Below, in pieces: positions 36,301 through 48,100 of a stretch of 64,000 bases of DNA. Source of the stretch: Plectrocnemia conspersa (lineage: Eukaryota; Arthropoda; Insecta; Trichoptera; Polycentropodidae); NCBI GenBank assembly GCA_009617715.1, contig VTFK01000448.1, forward strand, positions 154,463 through 218,462, given 5' to 3'. A model generated the notes under the pieces. The model was given only the letters and a program-made list of their open reading frames with translations, was not told where the DNA came from and ran no database searches. The stretch's first letter is position 1, and the number at the start of each line of letters is the position of its first letter. The position numbers were made by a program, and so were the translations under genes.

Positions 36301-38114
36301 ACGTCAGGACAGGATACTTCCATTTGAAAGCAACCGCAAGGGCATTTCTGAATACCAGTATACGGACAGTTGCCGCATGGGCCCTCATGGCAGATCTTCT
36401 CGCAGAGATGAAAACCGCATGAGAATTTTTTATCACACGGCTACAAAAAAATATATTTATGGTATAAATTAAAAATAAAATATTTTATTAAAATACTGAC
36501 CATGCCACATATCCACTCGAGACTCTCGCAAGGTCGTGCACTCTCGGACTTTTGGCATCTACAGAATTGAAGCGTCGTCTTTACGCATGCATAGCAAGGA
36601 CCGGAGTGACATTGCAACTCGCACTTGTGAGTGCAGCACGATAGTAATTTATTGCAAATTTTATCGCAAGACCATCCTTTCATATTACAACGGATTGGCT
36701 TAGCAGGGTTTTTCTCACAGTAGCACTCAATTATAATCATCTTAGGACACGGCGGACAGGCTCCTATGTAATCATAATGATTTTCGTCAATACATTAATA
36801 TAGCAATTGCAGTTAAAATATCGATCAAGTACCTGGATGGCACAACAGCAAGCAATTATGACCGCAGTCCGGAATTAGTGGCTTATCACATGTTGCGCCA
36901 CATGAATGCGGTATAAGCCATGGCTGATATTCAGGATTGCGCTTTTGCTTACAAAAGCACATATAGAAATTCGGGATTTGTTCCTGCGTAACAAAAATAT
37001 TTTATTATTCAAAAAAAAGTCAGTTTTATTTTTAAAAATTTACTTTTTCGTATTTTTATCATTGATATAATTTAACACATATAACCCTTTAGTTGACAAA
37101 ATCCAATATATCGGCTATTGCTACTTTGGCAAAAATTGTCTGATTCGATATCATCATTGAAAAGAGAATCTGATACATTTTTAATGGGCTGTAGGGTTTT
37201 CTTTCAGGGGAAAATATTTGCATAATATGTATAGAAAGCTTTTACTTAGTTCATACTACTTTTAAGTATTCTCAGTTGCTTTTCAATAGGTAAGATTGAT
37301 AGTAATATTATATAGTATAACTAATGGGACACTTTACTTTCGAATATGAAGTGCGACACTTGGGGCAGCACCATTCGATGTTCCTCGTAGGTCTCATACG
37401 AATGATCGTATCCGATAACAAAGGATCTATCGGTTCAGTCTGATGCTGCACCGTTCCATTAGCCCATCTTTGTAGACACGGCAAATGCAATGCCGTATAA
37501 CATACTTCGCAGCTCCATATCTATACGAGAAATCATTAGCAACATAGTAATACTATAATAATAGATTTAAAAATACAATTAGTCATACAGGCTGGATTCT
37601 CTTCACAGATGCAATACAAATAAGACAAACAGTAGCTCCAGATTGGAACGATTGTTCTAGAAACTCTCTTGTTCTATCGTAAGACTTATCTTTCCCTTCG
37701 CTTGAATATTCCTTCATTATGGAAGCTAAAATTAATTAATATTATTATGATTTATGTACTTAAAAATGTCAGTATTAATCGCTTACAAAGTATAGAGTCC
37801 TCTTGCAGATCTTCTTCGTCGGATGATGACTCAAATGAATGAGCATATTTCGACGCCGATTTCATCATCTGGGCGCTAGCTTTTAGGAACTTTTCTGGAA
37901 GTTCACCTGCATTAGGTTTCGATGACCCGGCCGGAATAAGTCTCGACGACCCGGCTGCAACAGGTCTCGATGACCCAGCCACGTAAGATCTTGACGGCCC
38001 GGCCGCATTAGATCTTGACGACCCGGCCGCATTAGATCTTGTCGATGGCCCAGCCAACTGACTCAGGTTTTTAAACCATGGATTATCGGGAGGTTTATTA
38101 TTTCTATCCCCCAT
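24394..38114 (-). CDS. NFXL1: NFXL1-type NF-X1 zinc-finger protein, 12 exons, 893 aa
   Basis: Exons 5' to 3': 37787-38114, 37589-37725, 37338-37520, 36833-36983, 36501-36763, 36210-36440, 32249-32592, 30732-30924, 30424-30621, 25191-25418, 24769-24891 and 24394-24696. All junctions are in frame, 2682 nt with stop. The N-terminus has six 8-residue Ser/Ala repeats. A RING-CH-like C4HC3 set follows (CLIC, CEVC, LHLPC, CPKC; residues about 135-210). Then a long series of NF-X1 fingers of the C-H-C-CH-GPC type runs to about residue 790 (for example [17 protein letters not shown]). A Glu/Lys-rich coiled segment and a C-terminal span ([18 protein letters not shown]) with a 5-residue tail end the protein. 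Human NFXL1 has a similar length, order and tail anchor. RING plus NF-X1 fingers suggest an E3-ligase-like or nucleic-acid role; the anchor places it at a membrane. A splice acceptor 10 nt before the ATG implies an upstream non-coding exon, not found. Confidence 0.93.
25570..25941 (-). repeat. Dispersed repeat R2, copy 2
   Basis: Reverse-orientation partner of 6868-7243, inside the intron 25419-30423 of the NFXL1-like gene. At the plus-strand right end it has ATG followed by [20 protein letters not shown] and a stop. The equivalent ATG is also present in copy 1, which supports the start of a transposon ORF. Confidence 0.6.
27176..27437. mobile_element. hAT MITE, 262 bp
   Basis: Ends are CAGAGGTCGGCAAA and TTTGCCGACCACTG, with the 8-bp TSD GTCTAGGT at 27168-27175 and 27438-27445. 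Sub-terminal repeats of CGGCTC/GGCTCTTTGGC are visible. It lies in an NFXL1 intron. Confidence 0.92.
28320..28388. repeat. 26-bp direct repeat, two copies
   Basis: GCGCATCATATCATGCGC followed by TTGGCGTT occurs at 28320-28345 and again at 28363-28388, 43 bases apart. It sits just before the hAT transposase fragment. Confidence 0.75.
28375..28596 (+). pseudogene. hAT transposase fragment (ZBED5-like)
   Basis: Reads [20 protein letters not shown] and [15 protein letters not shown], the segment that precedes the first catalytic residue in ZBED5/SCAND3-like hAT transposases. The expected DEST motif is replaced by IPRIML, so the fragment is dead. It is shorter than 75 codons and has no ends. Confidence 0.65.
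28698..29465. mobile_element. hAT MITE family A, copy 3, interrupted
   Basis: Both ends are intact (CAGTGGCGTAGCTATGG and TAGCTACGCCACTG), with the perfect 8-bp TSD GTTGTATT at 28690-28697 and 29466-29473. A 519-bp insertion at 28823-29341 splits it at the same site where copy 1 reads AGAGCTTAATAATAACC. Confidence 0.92.
28823..29341. mobile_element. Unclassified 519-bp insertion in a MITE
   Basis: GC-richer than its host and bounded by the direct repeat GCTTAAC (28816-28822 and 29342-29348). It has no terminal inverted repeats, no poly(A) tail and no recognisable domain. The minus strand has a 67-codon open frame at 28881-29084 ([20 protein letters not shown]) without known match. A truncated LINE or a SINE is possible. 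Confidence 0.7.
30227..30364 (+). pseudogene. LINE reverse transcriptase fragment
   Basis: Reads [14 protein letters not shown], then in the next frame FFINDIKHI, then [15 protein letters not shown], the place of the catalytic YADD motif with AD changed to VN. It abuts an NFXL1 exon (30424-30621) within the intron. Confidence 0.7.
30925..32248. other. NFXL1 intron, AT-rich
   Basis: AT-rich intron with runs of (TA)n near 31486. Open frames such as 31013-31381 lack splice signals or known domains. Nothing else is recognised. Confidence 0.5.
33640..33775. repeat. Self-complementary repeat related to 41178-41359
   Basis: The left arm has TTTCGCTAGCTCGC and GTGACGAGAGTGA; the right arm has their inverses (TTACTCTCGTCA, GCGAGCGAGCGAAA). 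The centre is GTGCAATTGCAC. The same words occur in the hAT-type element at 41178-41359, so this is a diverged cousin. No clean TSD was found. Confidence 0.6.
33829..34460 (+). mobile_element. Internally deleted hAT transposon, 632 bp
   Basis: Ends are CAGTGAGGGGCAAACTC and GAGTTTGCCCAACTCTG, with the 8-bp TSD CCTTAGAT at 33821-33828 and 34461-34468. It contains a transposase C-terminus at 33999-34373 and lies inside the large NFXL1 intron 32593-36209. Confidence 0.92.
33999..34373 (+). pseudogene. hAT transposase C-terminal dimerisation domain
   Basis: An uninterrupted 124-codon frame with the family hallmark: [20 protein letters not shown] followed by [20 protein letters not shown]. This is the C-terminal hAT domain of GTF2IRD2/ZBED-like transposases. 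The BED finger and catalytic core are absent, so it cannot act as a transposase. Confidence 0.85.
34461..36209. other. Rest of the large NFXL1 intron
   Basis: AT-rich with short (TA)n near 35410 and an A run near 36115. The open frame at 34497-34763 contains [20 protein letters not shown] but no recognised domain. Nothing further is supported. Confidence 0.5.
37914..38046 (-). repeat. 24-bp coding minisatellite in NFXL1 exon 1
   Basis: Six tandem copies of a 24-nt unit encode an 8-residue repeat of the form RSNAAGSS (variants [24 protein letters not shown]). It is the only GC-rich tandem coding repeat in the window and is a likely site of length variation. Confidence 0.85.
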
Positions 38115-38124
38115 AGCTGGAAGC

Positions 38125-41100
38125 TGAAAATTAAATAATGAGACCAGTTTTTATTAACTCATATAATACACTAGTGGATGTATCGGCTCTTCAAAATGAC
38201 CTATTTATTTAATTTGAAGTTTAAACGAATTTTATGTTGGGTTATAACATGGAGTGTCCAACTCCTAGCACGCGAGTCTCAACAAATAGTAATATAACCC
38301 TATAAAATGTTATTTTTTTTAACATTATTATGAGTTTTTGTAACCAATGACTTTGAGTATCCATTTGCCAAAAGATTTATTGTACATATATAACTTTTGT
38401 CTCAAAACGCAAACACAAACATGAAATTATTAAAAAATAAATCAATAAGAAAATATAAAAAAATAATAAAATTCATAAAACATAAAAATATTTGTATGAA
38501 AAGGGTTATTTACTTTTTTTCTTTTGCATTTTTATGAAGTAATTTGAATTGCTTTAGCATTAATTTATTAACTTAAAATAAGTCTGTTATATTATTTCTC
38601 TATAAAATATAAAATATTTTATCTATTATTATTGATGCTTTTTCATGAATTTACGTACACTTAAAAAACAGATATCTTCTAGGGTATATTCTTTGCATAT
38701 ACATATATTAAAAAATCGAAGTGTACTAAAAAGGTTACCATGAACAGGAGTCTCTCTCAATCTTCTTTATACATTATCCAAGAGTTTGGACGAATAAAGT
38801 AAATGCTTAAGACTCCGCATTTCAAATAAAGCATGATCTTTAAACGAAGATTGTGGTCTCATCTAGGATTCTCAATTATTCATATTAATTTATTTAACCA
38901 ATTAATGCAAAAAATCAAATAATTGCCTATAAAATATTATTTAAGAGAATAATTATTATAATTAATTATTTTCATAATGGTTACACTTTTCAATTTTATA
39001 AATTATGCATAGCACAATGCAAAAGGAGAATGCTTCATTTATTATTACATACTTTTTGATCAGGGATGTCATTTCAGATTTTTCAAATCACCAGAATTAA
39101 GATCAGCTATTATTGAATTAATTTAGCAAAATTGATGAAACGTTTTAAATACATAATTATATATGTACAATAGCTAATATTGATTGGAACGAATTTGATA
39201 CACATAATCAACGATTGTTTTGTGCGGATTTGCATCTAAATTCCGCGATCCTATTATTGAACTGATTTAAATAAAATATTTACGTCTTGAAACAGCAAAT
39301 ATAAAAACGTAACACGAACTTCACAAAAATTTGCGATGCACATCTGTTTTTGAGATAAGCGTTAAACGATAATAAAGGGTGGGGCTTTCCAACATTTTGT
39401 TTCATTCGAATGCTGCGAATTTCGGTCATAGTATATACGGCCGATGAACATTCTATTCACGAATGTTTTTCGTAGGCTTAAAAGTATTTTTTGTTGCGAA
39501 GAAACATCTCATTGTCTTGCATTTTGAGACAAAATAAAAGCGCACAAAGAGCCATAGATTTTGGAGTGGCACTAGTCATTCGGATATATTGAGAGAGAAA
39601 CGACTACCTATATTGCTCAAGTATACAAATTGCTTCATTCCAAGATTTTTCAAATTCAATTCGAATATATACATATATAGTTGAAAATTGGGCGAATAAT
39701 TCAAATAATCGGATATTCGATTTAGAATCCTAGCTTATTTCCAATGGCCATAGAAAATCACGAATACAAAGAATTATTTGTTGATAAAAACAATTTTTAC
39801 TGTTTCGACAATTACAATGCATCGTGTAAGTATAATATATTCTTTACGCCTGTCTCTTGGGTTTTGTAGTATTGTATATATAATATATATATTATAAATC
39901 CTATGTTTAAATAACGTAGTCAATTTTCTTTATAAATAATAATATCAATATTTATTGAACATGCACGTTTTTTGCGCCTAGTTATAATAATGATACCGAA
40001 TGAGACTTTTCTGAAAATGTTATATATGTATATTGATTGCTCATTGTTTATAAATAATTAGAGTATGAATTGGCAGTATCTGGTTATTTAATCTCGCGAT
40101 AGCTTTGTTAAGGGGTCAATTAGAATTAAATTGACCTACTTTTACGCCCAATTGACCTACTTCTACCATCATAAAAGTAGGTCGACAGTTCAATGACACT
40201 CACTCCCTCTCCCGATTCCAAACTGTCCGCGTCAATAATGGGTAGAGACAAAGATCTGTTATAGCCAGAAGCCAGAAGTTCAACACATAGATAATAATAG
40301 GTCCCTTAATTACGTAGATTTCTGTATATACAAATATATATATATATGAAATATTTTAATTTTTAAATATCTAAATTTTTCTCGTATATACATATATATA
40401 TTTAAGTAACTAATATATGTTAATGGCGGCCATGTTTCGCATGGCCGCCATTTTGAAAGACGGCGAATTAGGCAGGCTAATGAACTTATTCAAGATATTT
40501 ACATGGTTAATTTAACAAAACAGTTAAAACCAAGGCAGCTACAGTAGTGACAAAAAACAATATCGCATATAACTATGTTTGTATGTACAACGTACATGTG
40601 TATACGATAAAAAGGCTTTTATTTTGTTTTAATTTCTATTATGGAATATATTTATCCTTTTTACTTTTTTAATGGTTGCTATTTTAAAACAATATGTCAG
40701 ATAGCCTATGGCTGAACTTAGCCAAGATATTTAAACGACAGATATATTGTTCACAAAAAAAATTATATTCCATATACATTTTCAAATCAAATATTTTTTT
40801 AATATTAATTATAGAACATTTTTGCTGTTTTTATTTTTTTCGTTTACGGTAATGCTCAACTTTTTTTCCTCGCATTGGTACTACTGTCTATGATGTGCAA
40901 ACAAAGGATTTCATGTAAATTTAGCGTTAAAAATGGAATAAAGTAGAGCAAATGTTTTAGGCGAGAAGCCATATCCAAATTAAGGGTTTATAAATGAAAC
41001 AAACGTTTCCGAGAGGTCTGTCAAAGATAACAATGGAGATGGGCGTGGCTTAAAATATCAACTGGCAAAAACTAAGAGCATCGTGCCTGATAATAGCTGT

Positions 41101-41160
41101 GTCTCTATTAGGTAGATTGATGAAGGAGTTGATTTCTCGTATGGTTCATGCAAAGCAATT
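38125..41160. other. Upstream of NFXL1, no gene recognised
   Basis: Three kilobases of AT-rich DNA. An unidentified 5' non-coding exon and the promoter of the NFXL1-like gene should lie here or further upstream. Only short repeats are visible, including a doubled AATTGACCTACTT motif near 40130-40150. Confidence 0.4.
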
Positions 41161-41177
41161 TTGACTGGCATATTTAT

Positions 41178-41359
41178 CAGGCGCGTACGGTGAGATAGAT
41201 TCCTTTTCGCTCGCTCGCGTGTTGTTGCTCGAGTGACGAGAGTGAGTGAGAGATAAGGGCGTGCGTTACACGCGTTCCACACGCCCACTTCTTCTCACTA
41301 GCTCTCATCTCTTAACACGCGAGCGAGCGAAATGGAATGTATCTCACCGTACGCGCCTG
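41178..41359. mobile_element. Short hAT-type MITE, 182 bp
   Basis: Terminal repeats CAGGCGCGTACGGTGAGAT and their exact inverse, with the 8-bp TSD ATATTTAT at 41170-41177 and 41360-41367. The interior is also largely self-complementary (GCTCGCTCGCGTG / CACGCGAGCGAGC), so nearly the whole element can fold into one stem. Confidence 0.9.
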
Positions 41360-42658
41360 ATATTTATACCGAAACAGTATTGTAAAGAAATGGCTCACAT
41401 GTGAATATTTGGCCTAAAACGACAGCATTGTGATGCCACACTTGGTCAGGAATCTCACAAAAACACCTCAATCTTTTCCATCAGCTATCCCATGGAAATA
41501 ATTATTTTATTGAGATTTTGATTAGAAAATCCCACACCTTTGAATACACGACACACACATTAAGTCAAAATTCAGCAGTGAAAACCCTACTTGGACTCTA
41601 GTAAGACCTTTTTACATTTCTCGTATAATTCTTTATTTCCGTGCACTTCATATAAATTAAAAACATCAAAAAATATTTAATTTATTAATTATTTAAATTT
41701 AAATTACTAACAAATAATAAATACAAATTACATTGTAATCGCCATTTTGGTGATTTTATACGGTGTTTTTTAAGCACGGCATTTAAATAGTTTGGCCAAA
41801 ACAGCCAACTAACTGCACACATATGCTATATGTCAATAAGTTAATGGGCGGACGAGTCCATTTTCACGATATTGATATTTTTGTGATGCGATCCGATCCG
41901 CTTTAATAACAGAAATATGAATATGATATATGAGTTACATCGATTGTAAAGGGCGAATTTAATTTTGCTGCACCCCAAACGATAGATATTATATATTAAA
42001 TAAAAGTAGCAAAATATATAGGTGTGTCAGTAAAGACTCTCGACATAGATAGATATATATGATCAAAAGCATACTTACACGATATTTCACGATGACAGTT
42101 GCGAACTATGCATCAACCGTCGGAGACCGCTTCCACATAAGTAACAGTGTGGCCACAGTGTAAAATTAATAACACCGTGTTCGTAAAACTCCGCTGTGAT
42201 GTATTGATCGGTCATATCCCAGTAAATAAAAAATAAAAATGTTACGAATTCCAAGAAATTAATATATATATATACCTTATCGTTACTACATTAATTATTT
42301 AACTACATTGATAATAATTAAAACAATTTTGTATCATGTTTTATTAGTATATCATATTTAAATTAATACCAAATGAAATAAAAGGGGATTATATCTTACT
42401 CCCTTTCCCACCCAAAATTGTATAATTTTGTCAATACTATTTGATATATTGCATTTAATTGTCTTATTTAAAATTAATTATAATGATAATTCATTATTTT
42501 ATTACATTTTTTATCGTATTACAAAACACCTCGTTTAAATAAGAAAACAAATATTACATACAATAATAAATAATATGTAAAGGATATGTAGCGTAATTGG
42601 AAATTCTGTTCCGGATTTTTTAAGTTCAGATTTTTAGGGAGGTCTTATTTTCTTTTAA

Positions 42659-42728
42659 AAATTGTATGTGATGGGAGGACAGTAATTTTAAGAATCACCC
42701 CGGGTGGCACATACCCTAGCAACGCCGG
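42659..42728. mobile_element. hAT MITE family A fragment
   Basis: Seventy bases match the right end of family A (TTTTAAGAATCACCCCGGG, then CACATACCCTAGCAACGCC). The terminal CACTG is replaced by GGG and no TSD or left half is present. Confidence 0.75.
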
Positions 42729-45085
42729 GTAGCAATTAGGCACCGATTAATCCACTGCAATAGTATTTTATTGAAAGTTTGGCGACGGATGGTGACGGGT
42801 TTCAATTAGTCACAGATTGAGCCGCTGCAGTAGTATTTTATTGAGATTATATAAAAACGACATGTTTGACTATTTAGAATATGAACGGTGACCAATGCAC
42901 GAGGCAGCAACGGTCGTTGCGAGTCCACAAAAGTTCACCAAGAGAAAGTACCTACGTTATGACAGTGCCGCCACAATTCCGTCAAATTTTGTCCATAATA
43001 AAACCCAAATAAATATATATAAATGGGCACCCACAAAAGTTATAAAATTGCGGTAGCTAAAAAAAATCATTACGAAAATTTTGTTCAAAGGCTATCTCAG
43101 AAAAAAATTTGAGGAGAAATTGCTATTGGAGCTCAAAAACGAACCTAAAGGAAGGCAATCCCCTCAAAGGAAAACATCTGGTAATTGGATGTTTCACAGC
43201 TGTCATACTGACCAGCTGGATTGACGAGTGTTGACTCTCTGACTATTGACTTGAAAGATTTGGGTTGGCATCTCAAATGGATCCTTAAATGTTTTTAAAT
43301 TTCCATCATGTCTGGGAAGTCGGAATTAGTGAGTATTATAAAATTCTGATGGATCATAACAGATTAGATTTACATAAATTTTCTTAAACTCACAGATGAA
43401 TATTAGGTATTGAAAATTCTCTAATGAGCTAATTCAGATCATGGAGAATATCTTATTAAAAAATAAAAATTGAGTTTCAACTAATTTAGAGCAGCATATA
43501 ATTTCACACGCCTACCAGTTGAATTATATTTTCGCTGTAACACATATAATAATAAAACATAAATTCATTGTAACATATATAATAATGAAACAATTTTTGA
43601 ATTATGATAATAAGATATAAAACAATATCTATGTATACGGTTGTTTATATTTATTTGGTATAAAAAATATTTTATGGTATGCAAAAATACACAAAGTTTA
43701 ATAATATAAAATTATTCGATATTACAAATAAAATTAAAATAATGTAATTTCGTTATTACACATTAATAAATGCAAGTGTACATAATCATTGCATTATCTG
43801 TTTTAAATTAAAGAGTAGTTGGTATAATCGATTTGTTGACAGTTACAGATCTTAGTTGCACCGTACATACATATATTCATATAATAAAATGATATTAAAT
43901 TTAAATATTTATTTAATGTATAATATAATTAAAGCTTTTAAGTACACATAAAGTTAATATACGTATATTTAATAATACAATTAAGCAATATCAATACGAA
44001 AAAAACATCTTCGCTTAGAATTATTAATTTTTGGTTTGGACCAAATTAACAATACATATAATTGGAATCTTATTTATTATATGATAGTAGTGATATTGTA
44101 GTTCAAGTATGTAATGTAAAATGTGGAATAAAAAAATTGCTTAAACAAAAATGCAAAGAGGAAAAGATTAGTATAAGCATACATAAATATACTTTTATCA
44201 AAAGAGAAGTTTTTAATTTATTTTTAATTTTTAATAATTCACAAATAAGTATTAAAAGCAAATATTTTTGTCATAGATTTTACATTATTATGTTTATGTC
44301 ATGTCGTACATTTTTATGGTAACTATTACATTAAAATGGTACAAATATTAATAATATCAGTTTATTATGAGTTTCATATAATTTTGTATTTAAATTTTAT
44401 GGACATTGAAGTGTTTAAATAAATAAAATAATCAACAGAATTAATTAACCAATCTAGTCAAAGGATTAATCAAACAATTTGGTAATATCTACCAAAATTA
44501 TGGATTTGATAACATTAAATTGTAACTATCAAATTATTTGCATAAAATATAAATTATTTTATGATAATATAAAGTATAACAAGTTTTGGTATTACATTTA
44601 AGAACGAACAATAATAAATATGCAATAATAAATATATAATATTAAATAACGAAAAAATATATACAGTGTTACCAAGGAAGACCGAAAGACCTGCAATTTG
44701 TAAGACTAATTTAAAATCCTATGTTTAAGCAATTGACCTCCATCGTAGGATTTTAATTAACACATAATCTGCAAAATTGGAGTTTTTTATATATATTTTG
44801 ATAGATTACGTTTTTTCATATTTAATTGAGAATCTATAAGAGATGTATCTATAAGAGACGTAGAATTTGAGATGTGGTTTTAGATAAGAATGCTCTAAAT
44901 ATATCTAACAGCAAAGAAATTAAATCATTGATGATTTTTAAAATATTCTTGTAAAGATATTCGAGTTATTTGGACACATTTGACTGAAGGAGAAATATTT
45001 AACCAAATAAAGTCTGTAATTTTCTTAACATATTAGTTACTTTTTATTATACATATTAAAGTTAAAGGTCTTTTAGATCCTTGTC
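42729..45085. other. AT-rich intergenic DNA
   Basis: 42729-42850 holds two imperfect copies of a unit ending AGTATTTTATTGA. 43480-43530 carries a scrap of repeat R1. The remainder is AT-rich. The open frame at 44062-44322 is Lys/Ile-rich with no domain and is likely chance. Confidence 0.45.
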
Positions 45086-45091
45086 TTTATT
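45086..45091 (-). promoter_or_regulatory. Candidate polyadenylation signal for the CCDC50-like gene
   Basis: AATAAA on the minus strand, about 96 nt beyond the stop codon. A second one lies at 45042-45047. Confidence 0.4.
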
Positions 45092-45186
45092 GTAGCATTC
45101 TGTTTTTAAGTGCCATGATTTCATTAGATTCAATATTCTTGAGTATTAATGTAATAATATCGACTCTATTTTCTTCCCGAAACAAA

Positions 45187-48100
45187 TTAATTTATGGTGC
45201 ACTTTGAAGACTTTGCGTCCTTTTTAGACCTATTCTTCTTCGGCTTGGAATCAGTCTTACCGTTTGACTGATTGTTTCCCTGATCACTGTCCGACAAATA
45301 GGCGCTGCTGGTGCTTGATATTGTAGTCGTATTACCAACATCTAAAATAAAATAATAAAAATATATACATGTATTTATATATATTTATAACTTAATTTTT
45401 ATTAAATAAAGATTGATGCACGAAAATATTACTACAAAAATAAATGTGTTATTTTTTATTACAAAAATTAAAACAAACTACGATGATATATTTACATATA
45501 TGAAAACACCGGGGCGATAACATTTTTATCAAGAATGAGTTATAAAATCAAATAGACTTCATTTCGATTGCTCTTTCAAATTTGATTTAATGAATCTATA
45601 GATTTGCACGTATTTTTTTAATCAATGACGTGGAAAATATTTTAGGTTATATCATTAATGACATATTGGAATATGATTTTTTAAATTTAAATTTTTTTTC
45701 AACACTTTGACAGTGGCTAGTATTTTTGCACATAATTTTGCTCTTTGCTAATATGTGGTGTGCACCTATTCGTGCCATATATTCTTTAAATACTTATAAG
45801 TGATTTTCAGCCTTAAATTATATAAAATAACCATATAGCTTCATGGTACTTTTAGGTGCCCAATGCATATTGACGATTTTCTTGATGGCATCTATAGATG
45901 GAATCCGCGGTCAAAGAGTTAAATACCTTTTTCTAACATTGAACAAAATTAATCAGCGTATTCTAAACTAATTTTGAGTTTAAAAATAATACAATTCTTG
46001 ATTGAAAAAAATACCACAGAGATAGTAACAATATTTTTGTAGTAAAATTTGAACGTTGCCCTTTACACACAAAAAATATGAACTTACAATTCTCTGACTC
46101 CATTCCGACACCTGGTTCAGCCATTCTGTAAATAATAATTGATTGAATTTTATCCGACAATGATTAACAATTCAATTTACGCTAATGTGCGATGGAAAGT
46201 ATATATAGAAACGCGGCAATGATTGATATAGTCGCATTAGCAATTGTATATTGTTTATTATAGATGTGCTACTAACTTGGGACGGCCGTAATACTTTGGA
46301 GTTTCTGGTAGTGCTCGGTAATTTTTGTGCTTCTCTTGAGTGTGAATATTCAGATGAGACGGAATAGATCCCCTGGTAGATAGAACTTCCATATAGTGGG
46401 GGTCTCCATCAGGATCGTCGTGATTTGTTGGTTGTGTAGCTATTTAATTATAAACTGTTATTATATATGTATTTACATGCTACATTCTGTATTATGAAAT
46501 ATAGTACCATTGGATATGACGTCTCTTGGCTGACAATATGTGTCATTCAATACAGTCTCATTATAATTAACTTTCAGTTTTTGTTGAGTTTCGGCGAGCT
46601 TCTGTTGATGCCTCAGCCGTTGCTTTTCTTTACTTCGGCGGAATTTTTCAATTTCCTGAAAATATCATTGTCAATATTTCTATAAATGTCACACATAAAC
46701 AAAGAATTTAAACGTTATCATAATGTATATATGTTTATAGTATAAGATATATAAAAGTGATATTATTTATGTTTTGAAAATAAATTAGAAATATTAATTT
46801 AATGGCTGTTAAAACTAGTTATAGACAAAAAAATAAAGTTTTAATTTGCGTTCGATTTTGGCTATACATTTCATATAATATAAGACTGTTTAATTTAAGT
46901 ACAAGAATTTTGAATATAGAAAGACTGCAAAGACAATCCAGGACTGCAGACAAAAAATCGGGGCCCTGTGCTTATTGTTGCTGCGCTCCTCCCCCTTCCA
47001 AACATTTAAGTGACCTCTAAAGTATAAAATTCCAAAACTTACAGTTCGCACAATTATGCATTTTTTTGTATAAACAAAAATGAAAAGCAAAAAAGGCAAA
47101 TGAAAACCATTTTAAATTTTTTTTAAATGTGACCCATGGAGGATTGTAAAAAGTAATAAACTAATAGATAAAGGAATGGAGATCCGGTACTTGGAAACTC
47201 CGGAAATATTAATTTTATTCATATAAAATTTTAAAAATATCGGTCGATCGCCCGAATTTTAAATAAAATTTTCGCAATTTTTCACTTTACAAAGAATGAT
47301 CTGGGTCCAAGTATTATTAGCTGGTCTCCCCTTCTGGTCGGACTTGAGAGTCAGTCTTTATATAAATTTAATTTACACACAAAAGTAATTACATATCACT
47401 AAATATCAAGATAATTAAACTGTTAGTTTATAAATTAATTTTTACGACATACCTTATCTTGAAGAATACGAGCCATCTCGGAATCTCTGGTTTCAATGAT
47501 TTCCTCGGAATCATTTAGCAACCTGGCCATTTCCTAATTATCAACATACAATTATGGATAAAATAAGATATTCAGGCATATATGTATATACACATACGAG
47601 GTGTGATAAAAAAATATCAACAGTTTTTGATTTTGTGTGCTATTTATTTTATCTCTTTTTAAAATATAAGAAAGTGCAATGAAGTGGTGCAAATGTTAGA
47701 GAAAGCTTTTCATAAGGATGTTATGTTCAAAAGAAGGCTTTGTGAATGGTACCAGCCATTTTAAAAGGGTCATGAAGACATCGAAGATGACAAAAGAAAT
47801 AAAAGACTCAATACGTTGACAACTGATGAAAATGTGAAAAAAATTAAGGACTTCGTGCTTAGTAATCGCCGAATCACTATCGTTGAAGAAGTTGGTATCT
47901 CATATAGTTTATATAAATAAAATTTTCTGCATAAAATGAGAAGCAGAAAAATTTGTTACAAAATTTGAATTCTCAACAAAAATAGATTCGTGAAGAAATT
48001 GCAGAGTAATTGTTAAATGAAGACGCTGACGGTTCAAATATGCTAAAAACCGTATATGGTTATGGTTATGAAATGATCACAAAGGTTCAATCGCTTCACT

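Noticed and set aside
44062..44322. 86-codon Lys/Ile-rich open frame
   Set aside because: AT-rich low-complexity content, no domain, no splice or promoter context.
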